From: Paludibacteraceae bacterium
GTDB lineage: Bacteria > Bacteroidota > Bacteroidia > Bacteroidales > Paludibacteraceae
Reading direction: 5' to 3'
Assembly (NCBI GenBank): GCA_024401475.1
Contig: JAKSKZ010000008.1
Span: 1 to 64,000 of the forward strand
DNA: 64,000 nucleotides
Below are positions 14,701 to 20,526 of the stretch, one piece after another (position 1 is the first letter of the stretch; every line of letters begins with the position of its first letter). The translations under genes and the position numbers were made by a program. The notes under the pieces are model-generated. The model saw nothing but the letters and a program-made list of their open reading frames with translations. It did not search any database and was not told the origin of the DNA.

Positions 14701-16612
14701 CTTTATCATCCGAAGACAAAGTTACGGTCAATCCTGTATCATCACCCGTCTTCGTAAACGAAATGGTACCTGAATTAGACTTCACGCTCACCTCCTGGAT
14801 TGGAGTTCCCAAACAAGCCGTCTGCTCCAATGTGCCTGCTAACACTTCAAAGCCTGAGCCTACTGATTTTTCCTCAAAATAAGCCACCAAATCAATTTCT
14901 TTGTTGACCTTGATTTTTCTCGTCTTGTCAGTCACGCCATCGCTCCAACGGGAGAATTCGTGACAAGTAGCAGGACGCGCAGTAAAGGTAACAGATTGGT
15001 CACAATAACCCGTTGTGAATCCTGATGACTTTTCTGCGCCATCTGACACAATTGAAACAGTACCCTTTGCTTCATCTTCTGAAACAGCATTGACCACATA
15101 CGACCCATTATTGGAAAAATTTGCACGATATTCAATATTTCGATCTACAACAACCTCAAAAACTGCAGGCTCATATAAGGTTCCATACCACCAATAATTT
15201 TCATAATATTTCCAATTGTCGAATTTCATACACGCCCCTGGCTCTGCATGATATAAAACTTTTGTACCACAAGGCACAGTTGCAGACTTGCCATAATTTA
15301 CAGTTCCATCTTCCGACGTAATATACACATCTCCAGATTGACCATCCATTATATTCACTGATGCCGTATAATTATTAGCTTTTATTGTGAACGTTTTCGA
15401 ATCACAATATCCCACATACATATCATCTACATAAACGTGTGTCCTGACAATATAATCCTTTCCTGGATTAAAGACGGTAGAAGAGAATACAGAAGAAAAA
15501 GTAGTTCCATTGTCTTCACTATATTGATACGTTTTTTCCGTCACACTAGATCCTCCCGATTGAGAAACTGATATATATTTTGTTATGTCGTCAATTGTTA
15601 CATAACACTTGCCTTGTTCAGGACTCAACTCCGCTGGCAAAGTTTCGTTACAGTCAAACGTAATATCACAGATAGGAATTGTTAGAGACCTAACTACAGT
15701 GCCATTTGCCTTTAAATCAAACGTTTTAGAACGATCATTACTACCGACATTTATACTCAAATCAAATTGATGAGTTGTTGATCCGGTTTTCTTTACACCA
15801 CCCAATTCATAAGTAATCGTTGGACATGCGTTCTCAACAGTAACACGTGCCGTAGTCTTATTTTTGGCACAATCAGGGACATTCACTATTTGCGGGAAAC
15901 ACATTGGCACCGTAAGCGTTGCCGCTTCTTTTCCCACCGTACAAGTAAAATTGAGATCTCCCGTCACATTTGAAGGAACATCAAAAAGAAATTTGCCATT
16001 CGCCGTTATCTGTTTGGTACCTGTATGTCCTTTCCCATCGTCGTATTTAAGAGTAATTTTATTTCCAGAAAAATTCTCAGCAGATAATTCCAACGCGCTA
16101 CCAGGGCAAAAGCATTTCTCTGTAGAGCGCAAAGTAGGAGCACTTGTCCGTACATTTATCGTTACGAAATCTTTATATACATAAGAAACATATCGATAAC
16201 AAATAACAAACCAAAAGCCACCATTAGTTCTATTTCCATAATAAAAATCGAATGTACTCTTGTTGTAATCATTTGGAATCTTCACCCGCAACGAATTTTC
16301 AGTTCTACTAGCAACCGAAAGAAGGGAACCAGCAGGGCAAGCAGACGGATTACTACAAATCAAGAACTTAACACTCGAATTATTACAATCTTCCAACTTT
16401 TTCGTATTAAACTCATATTTTGAAATATCTTCGTCAAATGTAATGAGGACTTCATCACCGGGATCAGCCATTAATTTTCCATTAGGATAGGTAATCGTAT
16501 AAGCAGACCAAGCGCATTGAAAGCCGACGCCCCAAAACAGCACAGCAAGCATGCATTTAACCCACGCCATTTTAACAATATTTTTGAAATCGTATGTAAA
16601 TAACCCTTTCAT
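1..16612 (-). CDS. Giant secreted multi-domain surface protein (3' end outside window)
   Basis: One open frame of 5,537 codons runs from an ATG at 16612 to the left edge with no stop, so the gene is 3'-truncated by the window. The N-terminus has a hydrophobic export signal at about residues 15-36 (MLAVLFWGVGF core). After about 600 residues of unfamiliar beta-rich, Cys-containing sequence come many Ig-like modules: PKD/SprB-like (about 12.4-14.4 kb), HYR-like modules with a YTYTDC core spaced about 80 residues apart (10.7-12.0 kb), putative-Ig modules with a GTPTIAGTYTIT core (4.9-5.4 and 12.7 kb), and MBG-like modules with KKYDGTSL cores (1-4.1 kb). The architecture is that of Bacteroidetes adhesins of the SprB/gliding-adhesin kind, usually exported by the T9SS. 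A sorting domain would lie beyond the window. Adhesion is inferred. The frame matches at both ends: codons at positions 2-22 translate in register with the repeat. Confidence 0.9.
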   Translation of the reverse strand, partial: MKGLFTYDFKNIVKMAWVKCMLAVLFWGVGFQCAWSAYTITYPNGKLMADPGDEVLITFDEDISKYEFNTKKLEDCNNSSVKFLICSNPSACPAGSLLSVASRTENSLRVKIPNDYNKSTFDFYYGNRTNGGFWFVICYRYVSYVYKDFVTINVRTSAPTLRSTEKCFCPGSALELSAENFSGNKITLKYDDGKGHTGTKQITANGKFLFDVPSNVTGDLNFTCTVGKEAATLTVPMCFPQIVNVPDCAKNKTTARVTVENACPTITYELGGVKKTGSTTHQFDLSINVGSNDRSKTFDLKANGTVVRSLTIPICDITFDCNETLPAELSPEQGKCYVTIDDITKYISVSQSGGSSVTEKTYQYSEDNGTTFSSVFSSTVFNPGKDYIVRTHVYVDDMYVGYCDSKTFTIKANNYTASVNIMDGQSGDVYITSEDGTVNYGKSATVPCGTKVLYHAEPGACMKFDNWKYYENYWWYGTLYEPAVFEVVVDRNIEYRANFSNNGSYVVNAVSEDEAKGTVSIVSDGAEKSSGFTTGYCDQSVTFTARPATCHEFSRWSDGVTDKTRKIKVNKEIDLVAYFEEKSVGSGFEVLAGTLEQTACLGTPIQEVSVKSNSGTISFTKTGDDTGLTVTLSSDDKVETVKKCPDMGVIIDPHLNIYDTNLYVTLDATKWPYDHIDAPLVYRIYIYDENGELVKDSYINNWGWDQVGVVVPASNLDRNKIYTIKSEVANSSGSLGETCASNFSMANGGDVPQPSGKNTFTVSGTPEVAGDIVYTLSGGTCTSGAENVTIHVVESVVPELSSDDAVCKNSDLVIEETVGNTSDYTYVWSVDGGSIINGNGTNRITVNWATSGAKMVALTLTNKTTNCQSHVDKTITVNDLPEVSIAALPTSICPTIGTLDVTGSVTGGVADYKYVWNGDLTFDKKAITQTGASYTTHVTIPASPCEKDYPISLKVVDGNGCESNTATATISVKAPAAPVIVAKESGSDLDCDPASVPTLTVADFIVTDDCNVSASATVVSTDNVVGCNHTRTYTATYTNSCGVAATPVSVDYTWTVGEAPAIGAITVPAALEATNCQYSIPDLEAATLAASSDPCGGAVTFVGQSVAAGTKYTQTATAQNITVTVTVKSACNKTSTKDVVVVIPANDLNVTAPADVAICKGASVDLTATSAKASSYVWSPSTGLDNTNTAAVIATPTATTTYTVTVTDANGCTASDDVVVTVNPLVELSLSSASESVCVNSEINGTTITVANATVEVTGLPAGVTYSDNKISGTPSESGVYFIKVKATSDQEPKCNPIEETFTLTVYTLPTITAEKSDVTCKGKDDGQIVMKATSSTSPYTFSKNGGASFEGSSASSYTFNNLAPATYTIQAKDAHGCLSATKTVEITEPNVLTASVVAPAAGCPGTDYKFTTTVNGGTTPYTYAWSGNASGTSDSYTLSTEKACKSYSIKLEVTDAKGCKAEADDVTFTTVDTEAPAITGNLTELSATGCSESAKPAAYTTVAELEANGLTIADNCTADAYLVVTYSDVTTGSCPIVVTRTYTITDKCGNASTAQQTITINIDNTITITGGTSTKAVECKSDALVAPDKLSPSVMPTVTDACGNSIQFASVTSDASEFTGCEGTITYTYIYKDCANHTKEWNFVYTVDVPNLTIPQDGASIVPCVEDAVAPLTATVTDACGTNFTAVLAAANPVVNVTNGSGSVTYNYTYTDCAGTTYPWKYVYTITPETFEAPTDGSTTVKCKTSVVAPTLPVISVCGKTVDLGTPTETDEVLNGCGTYTYAYSYNVNGEDYTWNYVYTVSPDDFTMPAGDGETISCANSAVVPSADKLPVVKDACGRTLSPIGDPVKSENPACEGTITYTYTYKDCANHSHEWVYTYTIEKNAPVIASVGFATSSNISCIAEATEPTSVMIPSATNSCGTAVAPVMEKTTEWLAGKENCEGKIIYTYTYTDCGKSSTWSYTYNLKNEVAPTISTSLVSEDKGCNPTIVAPTKADFTVTDNCKAAAEVSISTPGKTNSGCAWSQTWTATYTNTCGVSASPISITYTWTEAEAPTISAIADQVAEKSSADCKYAMPDLKQLVLDATADQCGGLEFVSQEPAKGVKYDILDAEQIIPVTVKVKNGCGIEQTTTVNVVVPAIRPITVTSGSAEKLWDGTPLKKDDYVVDGELLDGDVLNVVVSGTITLPGVADNTFTYAVKRGGKDVSCEYKITPVYGQLTVECPQIVASKTDDILWKEKITLTLAESNTALSKTDHKWQAYQNGVWSQKSTNKVTYVYEFPDKYRETIKVRVYFPKLDCYSNEIDLTPAPCHVEWKGFVGDGVLSETSMVDAKNNPVTKYVVKAGSSYSLSFDNITNWKSVGEFKRSLYNDGADSYADDLNKSTMSNIKTQGNSYLVYSHDVANAQTSYKYRMKYTDCDGNIVWVRIFVEVKHEECGTIKVKANKPEGYVWGETVTMDLVSLDNGQYVTNYQWESSVSGIGWTPIAGATDVRYEFEYQKTSPHFYRLATPNYNCVSNVIELTDAPCSITWNGVKGSGVQLVSVDSVMKEYEATNYSRLENVLYTVPVGSRFEIGLDVVNLANAKYGIQKIGRRKADNSYGLNTSQKASNKDSKYYEDISPKDAAGQVIRDGVYVVEAADATYEYYLEYKDCAGATKKRYFLIRVIDECNSDNSEIVWYDNFGHFSSDGASYYQFDPASQTYREPISSYESKGKTYTVKFLNSREGYLSAVPDFNNAVVGHTFIMDTLKSSCPQCIIDGTYEILYNGKMISKDGRHWHNFTDHTGDDMGGMLLVNLAPKSKKIYEREFELSCNDAMVVLSCYLANANYNDKNDAGAKNDGYDPNIRLEILADGVHVGESYSGDICERDRYSEPWVNLTASFLGRKGVKYKMILHNNQTDPVSESGNDILIDDIMIKACYPQMILTEDPKVYDDKIKSMTICGTKKTMAAIYASCAGEVKKYFNTPYYFYQYRDKDDNWVDVPAQNNSLDSCVISVTDYPTGTKFRVIVAKDREMVDWVIDQYNQSTEPIEEDRYPKFECMHPYGVSTDFAVYYYPMLERLSNRNFSACYGEEKTLDIKDVHEDYVNLTWFDSEEFTNPLAQGVTEYTFSMDRPVKEHWFAVSGEDGVCPDTVKYVTKLNTEFYLDCGPELKLYIKDNASACSYVYKDKPTPNHCLPEPQYTYYYKLAESDEYKEWTEAGVELPLGANTIYWQCKLKTSVFMEPFTATCEQTLTVVDLVKPVISIVSNSDPEGACNPTTIVPPVFKALDNCDSSVEVKVSTQGPQGDGCEKTQVWTATASDAAKNAADEVDVTYTWREAALPTIELAAGKDNSYDLGCNPATIPTPDESWFEVDDNCNATAQATVTPGAETNDGCNHSIVYTATYASNCDPSKVAEPKTITITWREATVPTIALATGKSASEDLGCNPAVKPVPDASWFVVSDNCDATVQATVTPGAETNDGCNHSIVYTATYASNCDPSKVAEPKTITITWREATVPTIALATGKSASEDLGCNPAVKPVPDASWFVVSDNCDATVQATVTPGAETNDGCNHSIVYTATYASSCDPSKVAEPKTISYTWTEAEAPTISPISDVMAEAAGSCKYVMPNLESIVLAAATDNCGGTVTFVSQSIAEGEVFEQTNLSQTKQVVVTVKGTCNLSQTATVNVIIPANDLNVVASDDVAICKGSTASLTATSAKAVSYEWVPATGLDKTNVATVQAAPTATTTYTVTVTDANGCTASDDVVVTVNPLVELAATNLSQTVCANTAIDPVVITSANATVTTSALPVGLSFTDGKISGTPTTAGTYTVTITATSDQTPACEPQTKTFNLTVNPLVELAATNLTQTVCANSAIDPVVITSANATVTTSELPAGLSFAAGKISGTPTIAGTYTITITATSNQTPACDSQTETFSLTVNAKTLLTLSSTDDVICLGDAMPELTITSENATISTESALPAGLTLSADGTNISGTPTVAGVYTIKVVATNVAPSCLAETETYKLTVYAKPTLSAEKTDVSCKGKDDGQIVMSASSGTMPYKYSIDGGNTFASSLKFTDLAPTVYSLQVEDAHGCKSDIQTVEIAEPEVLTASISVHESFCYNTSDGVIEGSFVGGVSPYNLSWTDGNAVSGTQSNVTNINIENLPDGDYVVTVTDANGCHIDLNTTIAQLPQKITVTAKSAERPYDGSPLVKNEYEVTGALETGDEITNVVITGSRTDKGIETNKVESFRIMRGSKDVTCYYDTAMVAGTLEVTCKPLTITAGTKEFQYDGQSHTDPTYDVVGLVGDDAVTAVVEGTIKYVSESPVDNVLKSYEFTSGTADNYCIETVNGTLTMKYECQDIKVVANSGTWTYDGTTHTADGYELTIGKDGAATTVSVGADGTYTFTNGDVLTVDVAGSVKTVAESSVENIATVVSIKNGTVDVSNAYCITSEKGSLTITPAVLTIAVSDTKVYDGTSLVSPLAKATATGLVEGDELTAGVVTTNGKDVATYTYDATSAITTAYETKNGIGNYTVTYDLTQEITKRPITFTSSSAEKAYDGSELIKHEVIVSGDNFVSGEEVVFNVTGTRTEVGTSPNEFTYTFKDGTKAENYEVTKVEGTLTITASTDAIAIASASNTWTYDCANHTDETYTVTYGGEAVTEVSADGKTFTLPTGDKLTITSTAAGVKYYDATYANNNTFTYVLENAAQYTGATTTTYGTLSIDKKALTITAASDSKKYDGTALTKNSYTNSELASCDHIASVTVSGTITEIGTAANIASAAVIKDASDVDRTANYAITYVDGTLTITANDDAIAIASASNTWTYDCANHTDETYTVTYGGEAVTEVSADGKTFTLPTGDKLTITSTAAGVKYYDATYANNNTFTYVLENAAQYTGATTTTYGTLSIDKKALTITAESDAKKYDGTALTKNSYTNSELASCDHIASVTVSGTITEIGTAANLASAAVIKDASDVERTANYAITYVDGTLTITANDDAIAIASASNTWTYDCANHTDETYTVTYGGTTVTEVSADGKTFTLPTGDKLTITSTAAGVKYYDATYANNNTFTYVLENAAQYTGATTTTYGTLSIDKKALTITAADATKKYDGTALTKNSYTNSELASCDHIASVTVSGTITEIGTAANLASAAVIKDASDVERTENYAITYVNGTLTITANDDAIAIASASNTWTYDCANHTDETYTVTYGGEAVTEVSEDGKTFILPTGDKLTITSTAAGVKYYDATYANNNTFTYVLENATQYTGEKTTTYGTLSIEKKALTITADDATKKYDGTSLTKNSYTNSELASCDHIASVTVVGTITEIGTAANVASAAVIKDASDVDRTANYAITYVNGTLTITANDDAIAIASASNTWTYDCANHTDETYTVTYGGEAVTEVSADGKTFTLPTGDKLTITSTAAGVKYYDATYANNNTFTYELENAAQYTGATTTTFGTLSIDKKALTITAASDSKKYDGTSLTKDAYTNGVLASCDHIASVTVVGTITEIGEEANLASAAVIKDASDVERTANYAITYVDGTLTITANDDAIAIASASNTWTYDC
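4380..5900 (-). repeat. Block of modules duplicated at 12455-13460 in the same gene
   Basis: The modules here occur in the same order as at 12455-13460: an SprB-like module with a Cys-His-Gly-containing strand, a putative-Ig module, a module with a TTTYTVTVTDANGC strand, and one with an IPANDLNV joint. About 75 bases at 5376-5455 are almost identical to 12948-13027. The first copy is longer because the putative-Ig module is itself tripled (4.6-5.4 kb). Confidence 0.7.
5958..6520 (-). repeat. Tandem 264-bp (88-aa) near-perfect duplication inside the giant gene
   Basis: The stretch from about 5958 repeats 264 bases later with only a few base differences, and the encoded 86-88 residues are identical. 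A partial, diverging copy precedes it (from about 5880) and another follows it. The unit encodes a HYR-like module with conserved Cys (CNPAVKPVPD, SDNCDATV, NDGCNHSIVYTATY). The bases are clearly G+C-richer than the flanking parts of the same gene. Confidence 0.9.
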
Positions 16613-17027
16613 ATCGTCGTTTGTATCAAATCAAAAACAAATTTTCTTTCAAAAAAACAGCGAAAGCACCCAAATAAGAACTACTAAATTGCTTTTCTCC
16701 CATAGACAAAAGTTTAGTACCCAAAACTGCAATTAAATGATTTACAGTTAGTTGAAGTTCATTTCTATGTGACACCATTCTTTCATAAAATACACAAGGC
16801 AAAAGTACCACTTTTTATTGAGACTTCAAAACATTGATATTTAGAATTTTACCACTCAAATGTTAAAGGAAATGATGATACCGCCAGAGAAACACCCACA
16901 CAAACTTGCTGACACATGGACAAAACGGCTCGGACTATTTTTCCACGAACGTTTTTTGAAATTCAATGCCCTTACTTTCAATTAAAATATCTAACTTTGC
17001 ACTCTAAATAAAATTCGTAGATAGAAA
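16613..17027. other. Divergent intergenic region between giant gene and typA
   Basis: These 415 A+T-rich bases separate two divergent genes. They hold the minus-strand promoter at 16800-16830 and, for typA, a -7 box TAACTTTG at 16992-16999 with no convincing -33 partner. No coding frame or RNA gene could be supported here. Confidence 0.6.
16800..16830 (-). promoter_or_regulatory. Promoter of the giant surface-protein gene
   Basis: On the minus strand a -33 TTTG (16827-16830) and a -7 TACTTTTG (16800-16807) are separated by 19 bases, matching the Bacteroidetes primary-sigma consensus. The leader to the ATG at 16612 would be about 185 bases. Predicted from sequence only. Confidence 0.55.
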
Positions 17028-18830
17028 ATGCAAAAAATCAGGAATGTAGCAATTATTGCTCACGTTGACCACGGCAAGACCACTTTGGTGGACAAGATGC
17101 TTTTGGCAGGCCAGTTATTCAAGGATCACGAGAAGCCAACCGATTTGATTCTCGACAACAACGACCTTGAAAGAGAAAGAGGTATAACAATCGTTTCTAA
17201 GAACGTTTCTATCCGATACAAAGACTACAAAATCAACATCATAGATACTCCGGGCCACTCCGACTTCGGTGGTGAGGTGGAGCGTGTGCTCAACATGGCC
17301 GACGGCGTGCTCCTTTTGGTCGATGCGTTTGAAGGCCCAATGCCTCAAACTCGTTTCGTGCTCCAAAAGGCATTGCAAATCGGATTGAAGCCAATCGTTG
17401 TCATCAACAAGGTAGACAAGCCTAACTGCCGCCCTGACGAGGTACAAGAAGAGGTGTTCGACTTGATGTTCAACCTCGACGCGACAGAAGAGCAATTGGA
17501 CTTCCCAACCATCTATGGTTCAGCCAAGAACAACTGGATGTCTGACGACTGGAAGAAGCCTCGCGAAAATGATATCACGCCTGTACTCGACGCCATCATC
17601 AAACACATTCCGGAGCCTGAGTATTTGGAGGGAACTCCTCAAATGTTGGTTACTTCGCTCGACTTCTCTGCGTACGTTGGTCGTATCGCCATCGGTCGCG
17701 TACACCGCGGCTCGTTGAAAGAGAACCAAGACGTTGCATTGGTGAAGAGAGACGGTTCAATCGTAAAGTCAAGAATCAAGGAGTTGCACGTATTCGAAGG
17801 ATTCGGCCGTGCAAAAGTACAAGAGGCTCACTGCGGCGAGATTTGTGCTGTCGTTGGTATCGAAGGTTTCGAAATCGGAGATTCAATCTGTAGTTTGGAG
17901 AATCCAGAGCCGTTGCCACCAATCGCTATCGACGAGCCAACCATGAGCATGGTGTTCGCCATCAACGACTCTCCATTCTTCGGCAAGGAAGGAAAATACG
18001 TCACTTCAAGACATATCAACGATCGTTTGGAGAAAGAGTTGGACCGCAACTTGGCACTCCGCGTCAAGAAAGATCCAACGGATGACAAATGGACCGTATT
18101 CGGTCGTGGCGTGCTCCACTTGTCCGTACTTATCGAAACTATGCGTCGAGAGGGTTACGAGTTGCAAGTAGGTCAACCTCAAGTTATCATCAAAGAGATT
18201 GACGGTGTAAAATGCGAGCCTGTCGAACAACTCACCATCGACCTTCCTGACGAAGTTTCCGGTAAGATCATCGAGATGGTCGCAACCCGTAAGGGCGACA
18301 TGGTCTCTATGGAGAGAAAGGGCGACCGCGTACACTTGGAATTCAACATCCCTTCAAGAGGTATCATCGGATTGCGTACCAACGTTTTGACCGCATCTGC
18401 AGGAGAGGCAGTAATGGCACACCGCTTCCTCGAATATCAACCATACAAGGGCGAGATTGAGCGTAGAGCAAACGGTTCAATGATTGCCATGGAAAGCGGT
18501 ACAGCTTTCGCATACGCATTGGACAAGCTTCAAGACCGCGGTAAGTTCTTCATCTTCCCTCAAGACGAGGTATATGCAGGACAAGTTGTCGGCGAGCACT
18601 CAAAGGATATCGACTTGGTGGTGAACGTAACAAAGGCTAAGCAGTTGACTAACATGCGTTCTAAGAGTTCAGACGACAAGGCAAGAATCATTCCTCCTGT
18701 AGTCTTCTCTTTGGAAGAGGCTTTGGAATACATCAAGGAGGATGAGTATGTTGAGGTTACGCCTAAGAGCATGCGTTTGAGAAAGATCATTCTCGACGAG
18801 AACGAGAGAAAGAAGGCTAACAGACAATAA
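17028..18830 (+). CDS. typA: Ribosome-associated GTPase TypA/BipA
   Basis: Translational GTPase of 600 residues, the usual length for the family. The G domain shows G1 [15 protein letters not shown] near residue 10, G2 ERERGITI, G3 [16 protein letters not shown]4 NKVD and G5 GSAKNNW. These are followed by an EF-Tu-like domain II, an EF-G-like domain and the BipA-specific C-terminus. TypA binds the ribosome, helps late large-subunit assembly and supports growth under stress, acting in the cytoplasm. A -7 box lies at 16992-16999, and the start ATG follows a leader of about 25 bases. Transcription ends at the hairpin at 18862-18885. Its codon choice and base composition look like those of the other housekeeping genes here. 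Confidence 0.98.
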   Translation: MQKIRNVAIIAHVDHGKTTLVDKMLLAGQLFKDHEKPTDLILDNNDLERERGITIVSKNVSIRYKDYKINIIDTPGHSDFGGEVERVLNMADGVLLLVDAFEGPMPQTRFVLQKALQIGLKPIVVINKVDKPNCRPDEVQEEVFDLMFNLDATEEQLDFPTIYGSAKNNWMSDDWKKPRENDITPVLDAIIKHIPEPEYLEGTPQMLVTSLDFSAYVGRIAIGRVHRGSLKENQDVALVKRDGSIVKSRIKELHVFEGFGRAKVQEAHCGEICAVVGIEGFEIGDSICSLENPEPLPPIAIDEPTMSMVFAINDSPFFGKEGKYVTSRHINDRLEKELDRNLALRVKKDPTDDKWTVFGRGVLHLSVLIETMRREGYELQVGQPQVIIKEIDGVKCEPVEQLTIDLPDEVSGKIIEMVATRKGDMVSMERKGDRVHLEFNIPSRGIIGLRTNVLTASAGEAVMAHRFLEYQPYKGEIERRANGSMIAMESGTAFAYALDKLQDRGKFFIFPQDEVYAGQVVGEHSKDIDLVVNVTKAKQLTNMRSKSSDDKARIIPPVVFSLEEALEYIKEDEYVEVTPKSMRLRKIILDENERKKANRQ

Positions 18831-18861
18831 GACTTTTCACAAATAAAATTCACAAACAAGG

Positions 18862-18885
18862 GAGGATGTCTAAAATGACATCCTC
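18862..18885 (+). terminator. Rho-independent terminator of typA
   Basis: A perfect 9-bp stem (GAGGATGTC / GACATCCTC) with a 6-base loop is followed by a T-rich run, 31 bases after the typA stop. Confidence 0.9.
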
Positions 18886-18953
18886 TTTTCTTTTAGACCG
18901 ATAGTGTAAATAAGGAGATGGGGAACCTCCTTTCGAAAAAAGCACCGTCCAGA

Positions 18954-18984
18954 ATTGTACTATAGGAGATTTGCGTTATATTTG
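18954..18984 (+). promoter_or_regulatory. Promoter in front of a decayed gene
   Basis: An ATTG (18954-18957) and a -7 TATATTTG (18977-18984) are spaced by 19 bases. It sits about 35 bases before the ATG of the remnant at 19020 and may now drive mnmD, whose start lies further downstream. Confidence 0.5.
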
Positions 18985-19019
18985 CAAAGAAACCTAATTA
19001 TCTGTTAAGGCAAAAGACA

Positions 19020-19228
19020 TGGCAACTATCATAGCAAACCCAATATACAACTCTGTAATTAAGCAGACCTAAAGGAAAAGTTGGCCAACAAAGAAGATGA
19101 ACGGGCCAACAAAAACGAAATTGTCGTCCTACAAAAAAAACAATTAGCCAAATCCATCAGTATATTCAGAGAACTTGGTTGGACTGAAACACTGAACATC
19201 TCAATAGATGATGTAAGTGCCCTATAGA
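19020..19228 (+). pseudogene. Remnant of a PD-(D/E)XK nuclease/transposase-like gene
   Basis: An ATG at 19020 opens a 17-codon frame (MATIIANPIYNSVIKQT) that hits a stop. A different frame directly after it encodes a Lys/Glu-rich stretch (KEKLANKEDERANKNE) followed by KSISIFRELGWTETLNIS and a stop at about 19226-19228. The start resembles the N-terminus of Bacteroidetes proteins annotated as Rpn/PD-(D/E)XK nuclease family putative transposases. The Lys/Glu-rich coil plus helix resembles their C-terminus. The whole catalytic middle is missing, so this looks like an internal deletion of a gene of about 300 codons. The family assignment is from memory of these termini and is tentative. Confidence 0.55.
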
Positions 19229-19254
19229 GAATCTGTGACACATGACGCAAAGCA

Positions 19255-19953
19255 ATGAAAATAGACATTCAAACCACAGCAGACGGTAGCCAAACATTGT
19301 TCGTGCCATCACTTGACGAACACTACCACTCCATCAAAGGTGCACTGACGGAGTCTTTACACATATTTATCAAGATGGGGTTGCAAGAGAGCAAGGCAGA
19401 AGAGCCTCGTATTTTAGAAATAGGGTTTGGAACCGGCTTGAACGCCTTGCTGACGGCAGGAGAGGCCGAGAAAGACCGAACCATCCGCTACACCACATTA
19501 GAGCGCTACCCTCTCTCTATGGAGCTTGTAGGCCAATTAGAATACCCCAAGTTAGTTGACGAGCATACGGCAAAATATTTCCTTCCTATCCATCGATGCA
19601 AGTGGAACGAATGGAACCAGATAACGGACAACTTCTATCTTCGCAAGATAGAATGCGACTTCACGAAATTGGAGATTAAAGAGAAATATGATGTCATCTA
19701 TTTCGACGCATTTGCACCCGAAAAACAGCCAGAGATGTGGTCACAAGAGATTTTCAATGAAATGTATGATTGTCTTGACGAAAACGGAATACTCGTCACC
19801 TATTGTGCAAAAGGAGCCGTTAGACGAATGCTACAAGCAGCTGGATTCGAAGTGGAAAGGCTTGCTGGCCCTCCGGGAGGGAAACGCGAAATTTTGAGAG
19901 GGAAAAAAAATCGAATGAAGACTACCCCAAGACTCCCAATGCTGGAAGCGTGA
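19255..19953 (+). CDS. mnmD: tRNA (mnm5s2U34)-methyltransferase, stand-alone MnmD
   Basis: SAM-dependent methyltransferase of 232 residues in the MnmC N-domain (DUF752) family. It methylates the aminomethyl group on U34 of tRNA to make mnm5s2U. The SAM-binding motif LEIGFGTGLNALL lies near residue 54. The family signature FDAFAPEKQPEMW follows near residue 150, and the C-terminus carries GPPGGKREILRG. The FAD-dependent MnmC oxidase domain of enterobacteria is absent, as usual in Bacteroidetes. It follows the decayed gene by 26 bases and may use the promoter at 18954-18984. The shared bidirectional hairpin at 20010-20029 separates it from the convergent rpsT. Confidence 0.93.
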   Translation: MKIDIQTTADGSQTLFVPSLDEHYHSIKGALTESLHIFIKMGLQESKAEEPRILEIGFGTGLNALLTAGEAEKDRTIRYTTLERYPLSMELVGQLEYPKLVDEHTAKYFLPIHRCKWNEWNQITDNFYLRKIECDFTKLEIKEKYDVIYFDAFAPEKQPEMWSQEIFNEMYDCLDENGILVTYCAKGAVRRMLQAAGFEVERLAGPPGGKREILRGKKNRMKTTPRLPMLEA

Positions 19954-20009
19954 CACTTAACAAGTGTAGTCTGCAAGAACTATGTTATGAAACAGACAAA
20001 AACAAAAAA

Positions 20010-20029
20010 GGCTCCTTACTGAAGGAGCC
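20010..20029. terminator. Bidirectional terminator between mnmD and rpsT
   Basis: A perfect 8-bp stem (GGCTCCTT / AAGGAGCC) with a 4-base loop, preceded by an A run and followed by a T-rich stretch, serves both converging genes. Confidence 0.88.
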
Positions 20030-20051
20030 CTATTTTGTTAGAATCAACTTA

Positions 20052-20303
20052 TTAAAGTTTGTTGATCATCTTCGCCAACTTTGACTTCAAGTTGCTAGCC
20101 TTGTTCTTGTGGATAACGTTCTTCTTTGCCAACTTATCCAACATGCTTGAAACCTTAGGAAGTCTCTTCAAAGCATCTTCCTTGTCCTTAGTATTGCGGA
20201 GATCACGAACAGCGTTACGAGTAGTCTTTGCATAATATCTATTTTGCAAATTCTTTGTCTCAGTCTGTCTGATTCTCTTTACTGATGATTTGTGATTTGC
20301 CAT
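20052..20303 (-). CDS. rpsT: Small ribosomal subunit protein S20
   Basis: An 83-residue, Lys/Arg-rich, all-helical protein that binds 16S rRNA. It begins [18 protein letters not shown] and carries the conserved [16 protein letters not shown] segment near the C-terminus. Length and composition are typical for S20. It lies 26 bases downstream of the tRNA-Glu gene on the same strand and is probably co-transcribed from the promoter at 20447-20478. The terminator is at 20010-20029. Confidence 0.98.
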   Translation of the reverse strand: MANHKSSVKRIRQTETKNLQNRYYAKTTRNAVRDLRNTKDKEDALKRLPKVSSMLDKLAKKNVIHKNKASNLKSKLAKMINKL

Positions 20304-20329
20304 CTCTTTTTAAATTCTTTTATTGTTAG

Positions 20330-20401
20330 TAGCCCATAGGAGAATCGAACTCCTCTTTCAAGAATGAAAATCTTGCGTCCTAGCCGATAGACGAATGGGC
20401 C
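20330..20401 (-). tRNA. tRNA-Glu (anticodon TTC)
   Basis: A cloverleaf can be drawn on the minus strand: acceptor GGCCCAT with ATGGGCT (a G-U pair at 1-72), D stem GTCT/GGAC, anticodon stem CAAGA/TCTTG with loop TTTTCAT (anticodon TTC), and T arm AGGAG-TTCGATT-CTCCT. The discriminator is A and no CCA is encoded. It lies directly upstream of rpsT. Confidence 0.95.
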
Positions 20402-20446
20402 ATCCTTGTTTTGCAGTTGATCAACTTTCGTTTCTCATTTGCGTTG

Positions 20447-20478
20447 CAAAGGTATACACTATTGGGCAATCCTGCAAA
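20447..20478 (-). promoter_or_regulatory. Promoter of tRNA-Glu / rpsT
   Basis: On the minus strand, -33 TTTG (20475-20478) and -7 TACCTTTG (20447-20454) are separated by 20 bases, about 45 bases before the tRNA 5' end. Confidence 0.65.
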
Positions 20479-20526
20479 TAATAATGCAACTTTTTTGCTT
20501 TTATTTTTATTTTTTTTGTCAAGTCG

